A stretch of DNA of 64,000 bases from Pohlia nutans (taxonomy: Eukaryota > Streptophyta > Bryopsida > Bryales > Mniaceae), in assembly GCA_022496805.1 (NCBI GenBank), contig CM040102.1, forward strand, positions 17,949,955-18,013,954. Reading direction: 5' to 3'. Below are positions 22,160 to 34,367 of the stretch, piece after piece. Made by a program: the position numbers and the translations under genes. Each line of letters starts with the position of its first letter. The first letter of the stretch is position 1. Under the pieces are notes generated by a model that did no database searches, was not told the DNA's origin, and saw only the letters and a list, made by a program, of their open reading frames with translations.

Positions 22160-22310
22160 AATTATTTATTTATTTGTTTATTTATTTATTTTTTAATGGC
22201 ATTTCCTAGCCATTATCTCATGGTTTTGCAGTGAGAGAGCATTTTTTGTTTGACTCGTGGCAAAACAACTTGGACTATGAAACATTATCCACTAGGCCAC
22301 TTTATAGGCC
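22160..22310 (-). mobile_element. possible tRNA-derived SINE
   Basis: On the minus strand, GTGGCCTAGTGGATAATG resembles a tRNA A box (GGCCTAGTGGATAA). It is followed about 30 bases later by a weak B-box-like CACGAGTCAAAC, then about 70 bp of body and an A/T-rich tail of AAATA-type repeats. Layout and tail fit a plant SINE. The B box is poor and no target duplication is shown. Confidence 0.35.
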
Positions 22311-22544
22311 TTTTGAAGACCTTGACACACTTTTTTTTTATCCCAGTAGTGTAAACCATTCCTAGGATAAGTTCATAAGCCAATCACAAATTTTTAGAGG
22401 GGCATGGAACGACTTCTTGGTCCTTAGTCTAAAAGGTAATTTACACTCACAACCATGAACCGTGACCAAGGAAAATGAAAAAATCCATAGTCGCACTTCA
22501 TGGTCACAAACCGTAAGCAAGAGAAATGAAAATGCAAATCTTAA

Positions 22545-22640
22545 AGCTCCAAGTCACTTCCCATAGTGTAAACCAAATTGGGGTCGGGAGGAGTGACCAT
22601 GCATCCAAAAAAAGGTGGGTTTGGTTTTCTTAAACATGTT
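22545..22640 (+). repeat. direct repeat, partner at 21996-22075
   Basis: It contains AGTGTAAACCAAATTGGGGT and GGAGGAGTGACCATGCAT, matching the upstream copy. It continues into a similar CTTAAACATGTTGTAA versus TTAATGTATCGTAA block. Confidence 0.6.
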
Positions 22641-24150
22641 GTAAATGAAGTAGAAAAAAATTGATGGATCATTTCAAAAACTTCACTACTGTATTACCTT
22701 AAACCAGTGCAAGCTCAAATATGTAAAAATATTTGGAAATCCAACTTGTAACTTGCCAAATATAAACCCTTCAAATTTAAAAAATGCATTGTTTTAGATT
22801 TTTTCGGTGCCTACATCTCCCAAATTACAACTCTGAATGCAAAAGAATTCAACGGATTTGAGTTTAGAATGGCCACATTGTAGTACTCTCAAATTTTCTG
22901 ATCATTCCAACACCTTTTATATGGATTCTTTTTACCCCTAAGTGCCCAAAGGTTTTCTTAAGAAACTAGAAGTGTTACAATGTTCATCTTACACAACTTT
23001 TAAGAGTTACAATCCTTAAACATGTATATACATAGAGCACAACAATAAGACAACATCCAATATGGTTAAAGTTTGAACTCGGGTGGGTCACCTACTGCAT
23101 TTTACAAACAACGTGTGGCAGAAAATAGCATGGGTTTTATTCATGATAGGTCAAATTTATAAGAATTTATAAAAAAATTACAAATAAGATAGAATGCAAT
23201 GAAAGAGTACAGGCCATTATAAATAATTTAGGTACACCACAAGTTTGATTTTAGTACATGTAATTTAGGGAATTGCAAATGGAATCTAACGTATTAAATT
23301 GAGTACAGTCTGTTTTGGGGGGAGGAAACAGCTGGAGCACAGTTTGTAGGAAAAGGCGGCCAGTTGCGCGGTGGACGAAAAGTAGGTTTAGAAGTGGATG
23401 AAAGCTTAGTTTTGTTCACCTGAATTTAAAGTCATGTTACTTTTAGATTATATTTAAGCCTTGACAAGGAAGATAGCGTATAAAAAATTGCATTGGTCAC
23501 CGTTTTATAGAAAATGATAGAGTCCATAATATAGGCCATTTTTCCCCATTAAGTAATCATAGGGGTCCTTTTAATTTCAGCCAGGAGGTAAATAGCCCCC
23601 CAAAATACACCCCCTCGCCCCCACCCGAGAGTTTGAAAAAATTATATGAATTTTTTAATAATCAATTTATAAGAATTATCTTTGAAAATTTATAAAATAT
23701 ACATGTTTAGTCATTTTGACTTGGAATCAAATAAGATAGGTAACAAAATCGTTTTGCATGGTGGCTATTATGTTCATGTTAAAATTAATCTTATTTGATA
23801 ACAAATCTAAGGATTTCATTCTGAGCAAATTTTCAAAATTGTAACAATTTGAAATGTTGTCACTTTGAGGGCTTTAGAGGAAAATCAGTAAACTTACTTT
23901 CAAATTCTCTTTATGAAAAGGTCGATCACTTTCAATATATACAAGTGAAAAATATCACGTTCAAAAATTGTTATTTTGCAAAAGTTATGAATGTATAAAG
24001 TTTGCTAAAAGTTTAGTAACTCTGAAATTTTGAATCGACCAAATATGGTCAGATAGGCAGCGAGGGGGCTAATCACAAATTTAAGAGGTTCATGGGAAGA
24101 CTTTTTAGTCACAAGTATTTCAGCCCATGAAAAATTGGTCTTCTTGGTTT
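22641..24150. other. unassigned AT-rich DNA
   Basis: A phrase 'caatcacaaatttttagaggggcatgg' at about 22382 has a diverged match at about 24068. CCCCCTCGCC at 23610 and GCGAGGGGGC at 24060 are inverted and might mark an old element, but intervening support is weak. No gene is seen. Confidence 0.4.
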
Positions 24151-24153
24151 TTA

Positions 24154-24518
24154 GGCCTCCCATTAGAGTTAACCAAAAACAAAAGGGGAGTTGAAGAGGA
24201 GTTGGAGGGGAGTCTTCTCTCTATTAATAAAATTTCTGACAATCATTGTTCATGAATAGTCCCCATGGTCGGGGCACTTGGCATGGGGGAGCAGATCGGA
24301 ACTCTCCTCTAGCATTGTTCCACGCGCCATGGTGGCGCAGGGTCATACTTTAGATTATTCTTCAACTCACTTTGAACTAGTTTTGCCGTTTTTTTGAACT
24401 GAAAATGAGTTGAAGGTGAGTATGAGGTGAGTTTCCACTTTGAGACACTCTTTTCGGTTAACTTGATTGGCTGAAATTTCTCTCCTCATGACTTCTCGCC
24501 TCTAGTGTAAAGAGGCCC
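24154..24518. mobile_element. probable Tourist-like MITE
   Basis: The left end TTAGGCCTCCCATTAGAG and the right end CTCTAGTGTAAAGAGGCCCTAA are imperfect inverted repeats. The right TIR contains the TTTACAC core also seen in the PIF/Harbinger element and the 56.1 kb MITE. Direct TTA duplications are not clean, so boundaries are approximate. Confidence 0.5.
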
Positions 24519-24842
24519 TAAATGTATCACAAATTTTTTTACAAGAAAGATAAAATATGGAACAGAATTATGAGGTGTTTAAATATATACAGTATACTAA
24601 ACAGCTTTACAGGTAGCCCGGGTAATTAGAGAGAATTAACTGATGGGGACCGAGGTTTGGAGGGGCAGTAAATGACAACTTCATGTGGCATTGATGAAGT
24701 CCTTTGGAAGATCCTCAAGCGTAATTATCCAAAAGACGAGGCCACACTGGCTCCCCACTCCCCAGGCCAGCAAAATTTTTGGGGATCCTGTTGGTGGAGC
24801 CACACTCGCCCTGGAATGTAGCCAGGTCAGGAAAAATGGATA

Positions 24843-25259
24843 AGGTGGTTACCCCATTCCCAACTGAATAAGAAATACGGATAGGAGGCACTGAAGTTAT
24901 TTAGTGTTATTATTTTTTAGAGATAGGCAAGAAGAATTAGATTCCAACGCAAGTTGAAACATAATTTTTGGGTGAAGAATGAATTAGTTACAAATTTTCA
25001 AAGTTGAAGTATGACGCATTCCATTCACGTCATATAGGTACACCTCTTTCTGTCTAAAGAAGCTTTGTATTGCACACACTAAAGATGCTTGAACCAACAA
25101 CAACGAACCCATAACCACACTTACACATACTAGAACCAACAAGAGAGAACCCATTACCAACTGTAACTCATGCTACAACCAACACGGTTGGTGCAGTGAT
25201 TGTGGATAATGCCCCTACTTGTTGGTAAAAGGAGACAGTTGGGAATGGGGTAACCACCT
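24843..25259 (+). mobile_element. MITE with AGGTGG...CCACCT TIRs and TA duplication
   Basis: The TIRs AGGTGGTTACCCCATTCCCA and TGGGAATGGGGTAACCACCT are perfect inverted repeats over at least 20 bp, with TA on both sides (24841-24842 and 25260-25261). A second copy in the opposite orientation is at 45691-46109. It is non-coding. Confidence 0.92.
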
Positions 25260-25261
25260 TA

Positions 25262-25596
25262 GAATCGTCCTCAAAAATGCCCATTCATAAAATTATTTAA
25301 TATAAGGTACTTTCATCCAAATACTGAAGATTTGTAGTATTTTATAAAGAAGATTTTGACTATTTCATCCACATTTTTGCCCATTTTTTTTTGAAGTAGC
25401 CAAACCCAAAAATAGGTAAGACACTGGCAAAATTTGTCAATCATTTTTTCACTGCCCCACGGCAATGCCCTCTCTGCCCTTGTTGAGTGTGTCTTTCTTT
25501 CTTTGAGCCCCAAGACTCACATCTGTCTCCGTCCCTCACTCTCACCGGCATTCAAGCATGACCAGTAATTAAAACTCCCCAAATCCCATCAATAAC
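25262..25596. other. spacer between two transposons
   Basis: This sequence separates the TA-type MITE from the PIF/Harbinger element. A 66-codon minus-strand frame is unsupported. Nothing else is recognised. Confidence 0.4.
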
Positions 25597-26640
25597 TTAA
25601 AGCACGTCCACACCTGGCCTTAAGGCCGCGTTGTTATAGCTAAAACTGTGCTAAAAGTAATGTGGTGTTCACATTTACGCTGGTTGGTATTCACCGAGCC
25701 TAGGTGGATGCTTACATGGCACTCCTGTAAGAGCGGTGTTAGGGAAAAGACAGCCGTAGCTTTTGGGGAAAGTTCGAAATCAGTGGCAGATTAATAGCAA
25801 ATTAAAATCTAGTGATTCTGTAGATGTGAGTCATTTGAGGGCGCTCTTATCTAGTGGAGCCTGCGAGGGCGAATTACGTAACATCGGTCTTTGGTTTTAG
25901 CGCACTCTTGTCGGCAACTTGGCACGACCCTACAACTGTACTGTGACCTCTGACTTCGTTCCAGCGAGCTATAAAATATCAATATTTCTGAAGTACGTAC
26001 CTCAATCGCCGTCGACTGTCGCAGGTACGCTGCCCTCTCCCTCCTCGCGATCCTGTGGAAGCAATTTGCTAGATTCTACTTCAATTTATTTGAATGTTTG
26101 CGGTTTTCTCTTGAATTCTCCTGTCCGATTCCGATCACAAACGCAGCAGTATGCCATTTCAATTCGCTCATTTCAGCCTTTGCACTATTGAATTTAGCAC
26201 ACTTCAGGGCCATCGTAATCGGTAGTTCAAGGACTTGTAACATTGTTTTGCACGCACAAGTGTTAGGGTAGTACGATCTGTGTGACTCCAAGATCCCTGC
26301 ATTGCATTGACTGTAGGAATCGGTAGTTCAGGACATTAAATGGGTCAGTAATTTTTTAGAACATATATATACAACGACAGATCACTTATGCTGAGTGCAA
26401 TGCTGCATAGAATCGGCATTGAATGCCTTCTACATTAACACATTCCGGGTTGTCATTGCAGAACACTCATTTCAGAGTGTGCACATTGTACAGATCTCCC
26501 ATTTCCTTACGCTGTAGGAACCTGTATGAATCAAAGTAGAATTTGTCAGTAGAAACCTTCATGTTTGGGTTTAATTTTTTTTTTTTTGGGTTTCGAAAGT
26601 AACATGTGTACACATTGCCGCAGGAAGACCATATTTCACG

Positions 26641-28478
26641 ATGGAAAATCGCAGGAGTCCTCATCAGTTCACCACGCCCGTGAGACCCATGGCAATGCCA
26701 GTTGATGCTGGTAAGTACTTTCTCAAAGTTTACAGTTTTGTTCGTTCTTCATTCATTCCTCTTTAATTAAATTTCAATGGTAGTTAAGTTTCTTTTTTTC
26801 TCCTGCATAGACAAAAGACCTGCACATCACAAACACACACTCCGATGTTTCAATGAGAAAATGCTAAATAAAAAAAAATCGTCACGTAAACACGGTGCTA
26901 ACAACCTACACGATTGCATTAGCAGGCTCAGTTCTTATGGCAACGTTTGGGCCACCTAGAGCACCCGCCCGTGTATCGCCCGTTGCGGGAGTGACACGTC
27001 CGGCACCGATTGTACCTGCTGTTGCTGAGCCCAGCCAGTCGAAAAGGGCTCGTAAGGACCGCGGGCCTAACTGGTTGCCAGACGAAATTTTCGCTCTAAT
27101 TTCTGCCAAACGTGAGATGTATCTAGAGGAGCTTGATACAATCGATGGACGCGATCTCATGACTCTAGAGAGTACCAAGTGGCACAGGATCTCACAACAC
27201 ATCATGCGAGCAGGACTGTCACCGTGTCTACGTGACGGACCGTCATGCAAGACTAAATGGAATCAATTGATTCCCGACTACAAAAAAATATTTGACTACT
27301 TGAGCCGCACGGGGAGAAACGCACCTGATTATTGGGACCTGAGTGCAGCGGAACGGAAAGCAGAAAGCCTACCACGACTATTTCCTCAAGATGTGTACGA
27401 TGCGATTCATGAGTGGTACGGTAACCGCCCCCAGATCCAGCCTCCTCACATTCGTGACTTGCTTGCACCAAACGACGCTAACTACAGGCCAATAGTACGC
27501 GACAGACATCATGACTTGGAGGAGGTTCAGAGTGAACCGGAAACTGACGACCCGTTGGACATCCCGCAGCCCGAGGCCTTTGAGACTACTGAAGAATCGT
27601 CCCCGCCGCCGCCATGTCGAAGAAGTGTCTCCACCGCCTCCCAACCTGCAGTTCAACCTCAGGCGTCACGAAGTCCTGCTCAGCGACCAGTGAACGGCCT
27701 GCCCCCCGGCATCAACCCCCAGGTGATTAGCTCCTCAGATACTTCTCAATATGCCGTTCACAAACGTCCTGGTAACACAGCAGTTAGAAGGAAAAGTTTA
27801 TCAGGGCACACCGTCATAGCAGAAGCCACGAAGGCTACGGGGGCAATAATGGCTGCACAGATGCAGGAGATAGCAGATGCTAGTCGGGATCTTGAACGTT
27901 CAAAAATCGACGTTCAACTCAAGCTTTTCTCGGAACAGATGGCGTACCAGAGAGAAAAAGATAGACGTATGTATGAAAATGCAGCGGTGGCGAATGAAAA
28001 TGCCAGATTGGCGATCATGAAGCAAGGTGAGATGGTCAGTTGTTTATCACAACTCTCACATGTTTTAAGTAGTGGCTTGAACATGTCAAACCTTTCAAGA
28101 CATTCAAGCGTGGCAGCCACTGCCCCACAGCACACTAGAACTACTTCATTTCCCTACTCTGGTGCTCACAACAATTTCGGTGGTCAGCCGATCAACATTG
28201 GCAAACACATCTCTGCTGGTGACCCACACACTACTGCACACCATAGCTCTGCCGAGCATGGCATGCCTGCCTACCAAACCCCCACTGATCGAGCTACATC
28301 AGCAGCTGCTGTACCGGAGACTCATGGAATACTGCTTACCACTGAAGCTACAGAACATAGTGGACTACTGCCGAAGACTAATGCACTACTGCCGGAAGGT
28401 GCAAGGCTTCCCTATGTTGTGACCGAGGGGAACTGCAACATCGAAGGCCGAGGGACCGGTTTCACCTCTGCACCGTGA
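26641..28478 (+). CDS. PIF/Harbinger Myb/SANT (trihelix-like) accessory protein
   Basis: I model two exons, 26641-26710 and 26926-28478. The donor is GCTG|GTAAGT and the acceptor GCATTAGCAG|GC, and they join in phase, giving about 540 codons. An alternative start lies in exon 2 at the ATG of MATFGPP (about 26937). An upstream AG at about 26623 suggests a leader intron. The N-terminal third holds a SANT/trihelix-like domain: GPNWLPDEIFALISAKR, then SCKTKWNQLIPDYKKIFDY, then a YWDLS block. A Gln/Ser/Pro-rich middle and a helical segment rich in Lys/Arg/Glu follow (around DRRMYENAAVANEN). In this superfamily the Myb-like partner is needed with the transposase for DNA binding and nuclear import. 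It is convergent with the transposase gene and separated from it by about 360 bp. Confidence 0.88.
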
Positions 28479-28841
28479 CTGTTTCGGCCTGGAGCTGTGT
28501 ACTAGCAACTGCAGCCGTCTCTGCTCTGCTGTGGACTATAGGATCAGCAGCTGATATTGTAGTTGTAGTGCGGTGTAGGGTACATGCGAGGCCAACCAAA
28601 AAAATCTATTATACATTTGAATTGCGGTTAAGTGTGAAGTAGGCTTTTGCATATCATATGCAATTTTCCTCATGTATGCCACATATATTGCAATGACAAA
28701 ATCAGATTCTTATAATTACATTGTACACTTCTTTGAATGTTATGCAAAAACTAACAGAGGTTGAGGAAAAAAAAATAAAAATTGACTGAACACGATGTGC
28801 AATGGGCTGAAGTAAAGAAGAGAAGGAGTGATGTACCTTGT

Positions 28842-30230
28842 TCAGTAGGGTTGTCGGCGTCTCTGCATGCTAAGAAATATCCCCAACTCAGCACGCTTCT
28901 GACTCCCAACTGCAGCACCACGTGCATCCACGAAACCGCCAACTTCTGGTGCACCACCCTCCTCATCCACTACTGCACCATCGAGTCCTTCATTGCGTAG
29001 GATTTGAAGGAGTTCCTCAACTTCCTCATGGGATTGCCCAAGGAGTATGTTGTGTAATATCGCACAACACAATATTACATCAGGCATGAATGTAACGTGC
29101 AAGTCCGATTTAACCAACAACTCCCGAAAGGACTGTTTCAAAATCCCAAATGCGTTCTCCACAACGCACCTCCCTCGCCGCAACCTCTTATTGAACAAAG
29201 ACTCTGAAACGGACAATTGGCCTGCACTCTTGTGCGGGATCATAAGCCACGGAAGTAACGGGTAACCTAAATCTCCAATTAGGTATGGAGTGAACCCATG
29301 GTCTAAATGATTGCCCCCCATCAAGTTCCCATTCATAGCCAAATTGTATAACGATGACCTACGTAGCATACGCGAATCATTTGTCGAGCCGGGCATTCCC
29401 AAATACAAGTCCAAGAATCGCTTATCACTATCTACTACAGCCTGGCAATTCAGCGTATAACCCCCACTCTTGAAGTAATAGTAATCCGCGGGTCCAAGAG
29501 GAGGCTTTGCAATAGCCACGTGCATACCATCAATCGATCCCACCACACCAGGTAATCCACAAAGATCATAAAACTTAGACTGAGTCTCGCGCAACCTATC
29601 ACCCGTCAGCCACTTAATTTCACCCCGTAATGTATCATTGATAGCATTCACTACGTCTCTCAGAACCAAAGACACGGTACTCCTACCAATAGCGAACATC
29701 TCACTACACACTGTACTATTCGCACCGTGGCATAGTTTGAACAGCGTACACGCTACACGAACGAGGACTGGTATCGCAAGCCTATACCTAGTGTTCTCTC
29801 TGTGGACATGGGGACGTAAGACATCTGCTAGGGCCATTACTGCAGGTTTAGTCATACGAAACATTTCAACCCATCGACCATTATCATATTGCTCAAGAAG
29901 AAAACGGCTAAACCACGTGGTTGATCTAGGTTTAACCCAAAACCCTAAGTCATCATCCAAGAAGTTGAAAGATATGCATAACCTGAAGTGGTGCAGTGTT
30001 GCACGCATTTCATTGTGGGCCTCTTGGAAACGACTGTGGACATTGTCGACAATGGCTTGCAACGGGTCTTCTTCAGTGTCAGAGTCTTCCCACGTAATAG
30101 GCCGAACATGGGCGTCGTTGCTGTTCAACAGCAATAGAAGAATCCACACACTCAACGTCACAGCATTCGTTGGATCAGTCAAGGAAAACATTGTTGGATC
30201 GGTCAAGGTCACTTCTGCATCCAGGAGCAA
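28842..30230 (-). CDS. PIF/Harbinger DDE transposase
   Basis: The 462-codon uninterrupted frame has the features of the DDE_Tnp_4 (Harbinger) family. A helix-turn-helix-like region lies at about residues 150-195 (MFAIGRSTVSLVLRDVV). Catalytic motifs are IDGMHVAIAKP (Asp234), MPGSTNDSRML (Asp285), YLIGDLGYPLLPWLM (Asp320) and RCVVENAFGILK (Glu358). Which of Asp285 or Asp320 is the second catalytic acid needs alignment. The tail, after a short Glu-rich stretch, ends RRRQPY. Length is usual for the family. The first methionine may not be the true start, since the N-terminal 40 residues are hydrophobic and unconserved-looking. No stop or frameshift is present. It works with the Myb/SANT product of the convergent gene. 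Confidence 0.93.
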   Translation of the reverse strand: MLLDAEVTLTDPTMFSLTDPTNAVTLSVWILLLLLNSNDAHVRPITWEDSDTEEDPLQAIVDNVHSRFQEAHNEMRATLHHFRLCISFNFLDDDLGFWVKPRSTTWFSRFLLEQYDNGRWVEMFRMTKPAVMALADVLRPHVHRENTRYRLAIPVLVRVACTLFKLCHGANSTVCSEMFAIGRSTVSLVLRDVVNAINDTLRGEIKWLTGDRLRETQSKFYDLCGLPGVVGSIDGMHVAIAKPPLGPADYYYFKSGGYTLNCQAVVDSDKRFLDLYLGMPGSTNDSRMLRRSSLYNLAMNGNLMGGNHLDHGFTPYLIGDLGYPLLPWLMIPHKSAGQLSVSESLFNKRLRRGRCVVENAFGILKQSFRELLVKSDLHVTFMPDVILCCAILHNILLGQSHEEVEELLQILRNEGLDGAVVDEEGGAPEVGGFVDARGAAVGSQKRAELGIFLSMQRRRQPY

Positions 30231-32081
30231 CCACTACACACATGAAACACATTGCCAGCAACTACTACAGACTTCGAAATAATGTGATGGTCAAAAACAG
30301 GAGTTCCAATACTTTAGGACATAACTACTTATATATGATTATACTGTGTAGCTATAGTGTTACTAGGTATGGAAAATTATGGACACCCTCCCTATCAGAG
30401 ATTCATTTCAATGAATTCAATCGCTAAATCCTAAACAAGGAACCACTGTGAACCCTGAAATAAACCCTAACACTTCTGTACACTATGGAACAGAAATACA
30501 GAAACTTGGATACGGAATGCACTACAGACTTGAAATGCAGGACCTTAAGCACCACAGAGACATGTGTATGTTCCCTGAAACCCTAAACTCTTTATGACCG
30601 TAAAATCAACATGATTTCTGAACTCTATGAAATCCCAGAACCACGATCTATGAATTACAATCATACATTCATGCAGGAAGAGCACTCACTGAATCATTGG
30701 AAATGTATGAAATTAAGGAACCCTACATCTGTCACACAGTATTAACACGAATCCTGAACCCTAACATGTCCACAGCAAATGTGCAGCGGATCATACATGC
30801 GAAAAACTTTCACTGATGCCAAAATGAAGGTCAGATGGAAACATACCTGAAGCGCATTGTGCTGAACACCTGAGTAGTGCTCCCAATTACAGTATGAGGC
30901 GTCACGGCACCCTTCGAACCCTAATGAACTGGAACATGTACGACTGAAAATTAGTGACAACATTATTGATAAAGAATTACTAAACCTTCATGAATTATGT
31001 CTGTAGCGATCGCTGAGACACTTCGCAATTGCCCCGATTACAGTGTACAAACATAGCTTTAAAAAAGACGAACAGAGCGTCTAGCAAACACGGGGACCCA
31101 AAATAATTTTTTTTTTAAAAGAAGGGAAAGTCGTCGACATACCTTTCTACAATATCGATGCGCTTCGTGAATCACCGCATGCCATAAGGAGCTCCGCTGT
31201 ACTCCGAGTTGAATGGACCCTACAGCGAGACCCTGCACAGATCGCCCTAGTCCCTCAAAGGCCCATTGAGCACGAGGAAAAATATCCAAATAAAAAACAC
31301 CCATTTAATATTCACGACTACATATGACCTGCAACATAAATCTAGGGAAGAACAGCCTGTACAGATGCGCTTAATTCCATGCGAAACAGAAGGCATCAAT
31401 AGCAAAACGAAAAAAAAGAAAAAAAGAAACCCCAACAATGTCGTAAATCACTCACCTCGAGATCTGTCGCGCCGCGTCGCGTTGATAGAAAATGCCCGCA
31501 ACAGCGCAAAAAACATCAAGGCGGAAGCATAAACGACCACGCAAGTTGCACGCCAACAGCGGGCTCAAGGCGCAGCAGCAGCGCCAATGTAATTCACAGA
31601 ACGCGCGCACTCACAACAAATTCCCGATTCACAAATGCGCCAAACTTGCAACAGTTTTCGCACTATCCCCGGCAAATCGGACCCACTCATACACGCGCAA
31701 ACAACGACAGGTGCTTCCAGAATCAGGAACGCTTGTGAATGCTACAATAATCGCTCCAGAGGGGGGATTACATAGGCGAAACAGAAGCACAGAGAAAGAG
31801 AAGACAGGGCTTGACAAGTCCAGACTGGTTCCAAAACGTCTGACGTCACGTAAGACCCACTCCCTGGTGTGACACCCTCCTCATTCACTACGTAGCAACG
31901 GGCCAATATCAGAAAATGACCCCGTATGTCTGAACAGCGGATACGTACAACCGCCCGTATTATACGGGAGCCAGAACCAAAAAGCCCATCAGTGTGAATA
32001 GAAGTCCTTTATTTCAGAACCCAGGTTTTACACAATTTTTGCTTAGGTTACATAAGGCCAGGTGTAAAGGGCCCTTTAACC

Positions 32082-32295
32082 CACTACACCAATTAGTGTC
32101 ATTACTGTGAGTCACAGTAATTTAGTATTCTCATAGTAATTGTGGTATTTAGAACAAAGTGTGAGAAACAATAATTGAAAATTCTCATAGTGAGTATAGT
32201 TTTCTTATGTGTAAAGCCTCACACTAATTGAGGATTGTTGGGAAATCTCACACTAATTTTGTGACTCACAGTAATGTCAATAATCGGTGTACTAG
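32082..32295. mobile_element. MITE beside the PIF/Harbinger element
   Basis: The left end CACTACACCAATTAGTGTCA extends to TTACTGTGAGTCACAGTAA. It is inverted at the right end (GTGACTCACAGTAATGTCAA, then CGGTGTACTAG). TIRs are about 38 bp with several mismatches and the element is 214 bp long. No clean duplication was found. It begins only 4 bp from the TTA duplication of the large element. Confidence 0.75.
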
Positions 32296-33452
32296 AAACC
32301 TCGTCGCATTTTACCTTTTGAAATGGAGAAAACAAAACCGGGGGAAATTTTGTCCCAACTCCATGTATCGGTGGGGTCATGGAAAAGGTGGAAGCTACCA
32401 ATCTATGATCGAAATGGGCAAACCCAAGAATATGTATGTTTTCCTTATTTACCAAAATGGATGGGGAATCGATGCTTCTTGTGACCTCACTTCTTGTCTT
32501 CTAATGCCTTCCACCCGCCTGGTGCTCACATGGAAGCATGACATTGTCCTAACTAGTAGACTTGGAAATCCAGTGATAGTCCCGTTTTAGCCAATTGTAG
32601 CGCCCTTCTGCTGTTTTAAGCGGTGAAAAACGACACTGTGTTCTACTAGTGACCGGGCGTTGGACTTGCGATCAGTAACAGTCTCAAACTCTAACACATC
32701 ACTCCAGCTTGACTGAGTAGTTGTTGTTAGTACAGCAGAGCATCCACCCCCAAACACTTGTCTGTGTTCCAGTGAGCAAAGCCAAATATCATTTCTCACA
32801 TATCATAGAAGAGATTGAATCTTTGCACTTGCCACGCCTTCGGTTCCCTGCCAGAGCGGTCGGTCTCACTCCGTAGCAGATAATATGAGTTCCCGGCCTA
32901 CTTATGCAGTGCCTGGCCATTGATGAGCGTTTCATCACCACCACCTATAACTCTACTTGCATAGCCTTTAACCTACTTTAGAGCTTTCAATCTGATTGCA
33001 GATTCTCTCTCCCCCACCGTAGCTAGACAACCCCTACAGGAAAAAAGAACCAGTCAAATTAATGCTAAGAGTGGATTAGAGAACCACCATGATCCACCAC
33101 CAATTCAGCGTGCCCTCCCTAATTGTAGTAAGTTCTCTGGAGCACAGTTTTTTTTGGTTGTTGTTTTTGAGTCATGGCTAACTTTAGGATACAAAGCTGA
33201 TATGCAAGTGAATGAGGTGACTTTTTTATCCCTTATTTATTTATTTTTAAATTATTTGAGAAACCTCGTGATTGATCTATGTTTTTTCATACATCCTATC
33301 TTTTTCATTCAATTTGTTGGCCTTTCGCAAAAGCCTTCATATATTGTGTCTTTTTCATTCAAGATCTTTGCCTTTTCATCTACTGCATGTGGCTCACAAA
33401 GTCCCAACTACGCGTACAACTGGTGTGTGCCGCTGCCTTGGTGGCTAAATGA
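32296..33452. other. unassigned
   Basis: Base composition is more balanced than elsewhere, but frames at 32228-32590 and 32587-32799 have no recognisable domain. ACTAGTAGA (32552) and TCTACTAGTG (32642) form weak CACTA-like ends without a duplication. No gene is supported. Confidence 0.4.
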
Positions 33453-33525
33453 GGTAGCATTTTCTCATTATGTTCCCATATGGTGATTTTACTAGTGAAT
33501 GGGAACATAATGAGAAAATGCCACC
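33453..33525. repeat. 27-bp-arm hairpin
   Basis: The arm starting GGTAGCATTTTCTCATTATG (33453-33479) pairs with 33499-33525 with one mismatch across a 19-base loop. A third partial copy (CATTTTCTCATACTAGTGAA) follows at about 33540. This could extrude as a cruciform or be the core of a foldback transposon. Confidence 0.88.
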
Positions 33526-34367
33526 GCATTTATGAGGTGTCATTTTCTCATACTAGTGAATTTTTGTGGCAAACTGGCTCCAAAAAGCCAAAAAACAAAA
33601 AAAGAACCTTACCCCGGAGTGAGCAAGTTCTTATTTCTTACATTTAGAGTTGTTTTTCATTTAAAGAAAATTACCAAATTTTATAGTAATAACATCAATC
33701 TTACTTGGATTAAAAAAAATTGCAATTTTATTTATAATTTAAAGACAATTGGAAAAATAAAAGTGATGTCAAATAGATGCCACAAAAATAAATTATAAAG
33801 GGAGTCCACTTTCTAGAACCACAACCACTTGTTTGCACACCATTGTACATGTTGTATTGCTTATTCATATAATTTGGATGGATATACAAAATTTTGATGT
33901 ACATTCAGCCAAATATTTCATTTAAAGAGGGAGGTTTACAAAAGGGGGAGTATGAGACTCGTACTATACAAATTTATTTATTTTTTCTTTGTCTCCGAGT
34001 TTGGAGTAGGGAAACTATTATATTTATGGATATGTTACATTTATAGGGGTTATGATTAGAAAGGGCACTATATAGTGGGTTTTCTAAAGAGTAGTCATTT
34101 CCATTGTTGATGGTTTTCATAGTTGCATAGAAATCGCCTTTACTACATTTGTGTTCATCAAAGAATCTTCAAGCATTGAAATTGTTACCTCAAGAACGTG
34201 GGTAATGGCTTAAAACTAATCTTTATGTTTATATGATTGGACATTTATATACCTCCAATAAATCCGGTTTCACGCAACGTGTAGTAGGTTCTTAGCACAA
34301 CTTGTAGTAGGTTTTTAGCTAACATTGCAACCTAGCATTCAATGTGATATTGTGATAATTTGATTTA
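33526..34367. other. unassigned AT-rich DNA
   Basis: No coding or paired repeat signal is recognised. Confidence 0.4.

Larger units (their letters stand above)
25600..32075. mobile_element. complete PIF/Harbinger DNA transposon
   Basis: Two convergent genes, a Myb/SANT protein (plus strand) and a DDE transposase (minus strand), lie between imperfect TIRs. The left end is AAGCACGTCCACACCTGGCC and the right end, reverse complemented, is AGGGCCCTTTACACCTGGCC. The inner 10 bases are identical and the outer bases on the left are mutated. A 3-bp TTA duplication flanks it (25597-25599 and 32076-32078), as known for PIF/Harbinger insertion. Total length is 6476 bp. Both ORFs are open, so the element may encode working proteins, although the altered left terminus may impair its own mobility. 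Confidence 0.88.

Noticed and set aside
23590..24065. Possible element between CCCCCTCGCC and GCGAGGGGGC
   Set aside because: Inverted match is only ten bases, with no duplication and no second copy in the window.
29638..30282. 214-codon plus-strand frame opposite the transposase
   Set aside because: The minus strand carries conserved transposase motifs; this frame shows none.
32551..32651. Possible fifth CACTA MITE (ACTAGTAGA ... TCTACTAGTG)
   Set aside because: Only about nine bases match at each end, no 3-bp duplication is present and the interior does not resemble the other copies.
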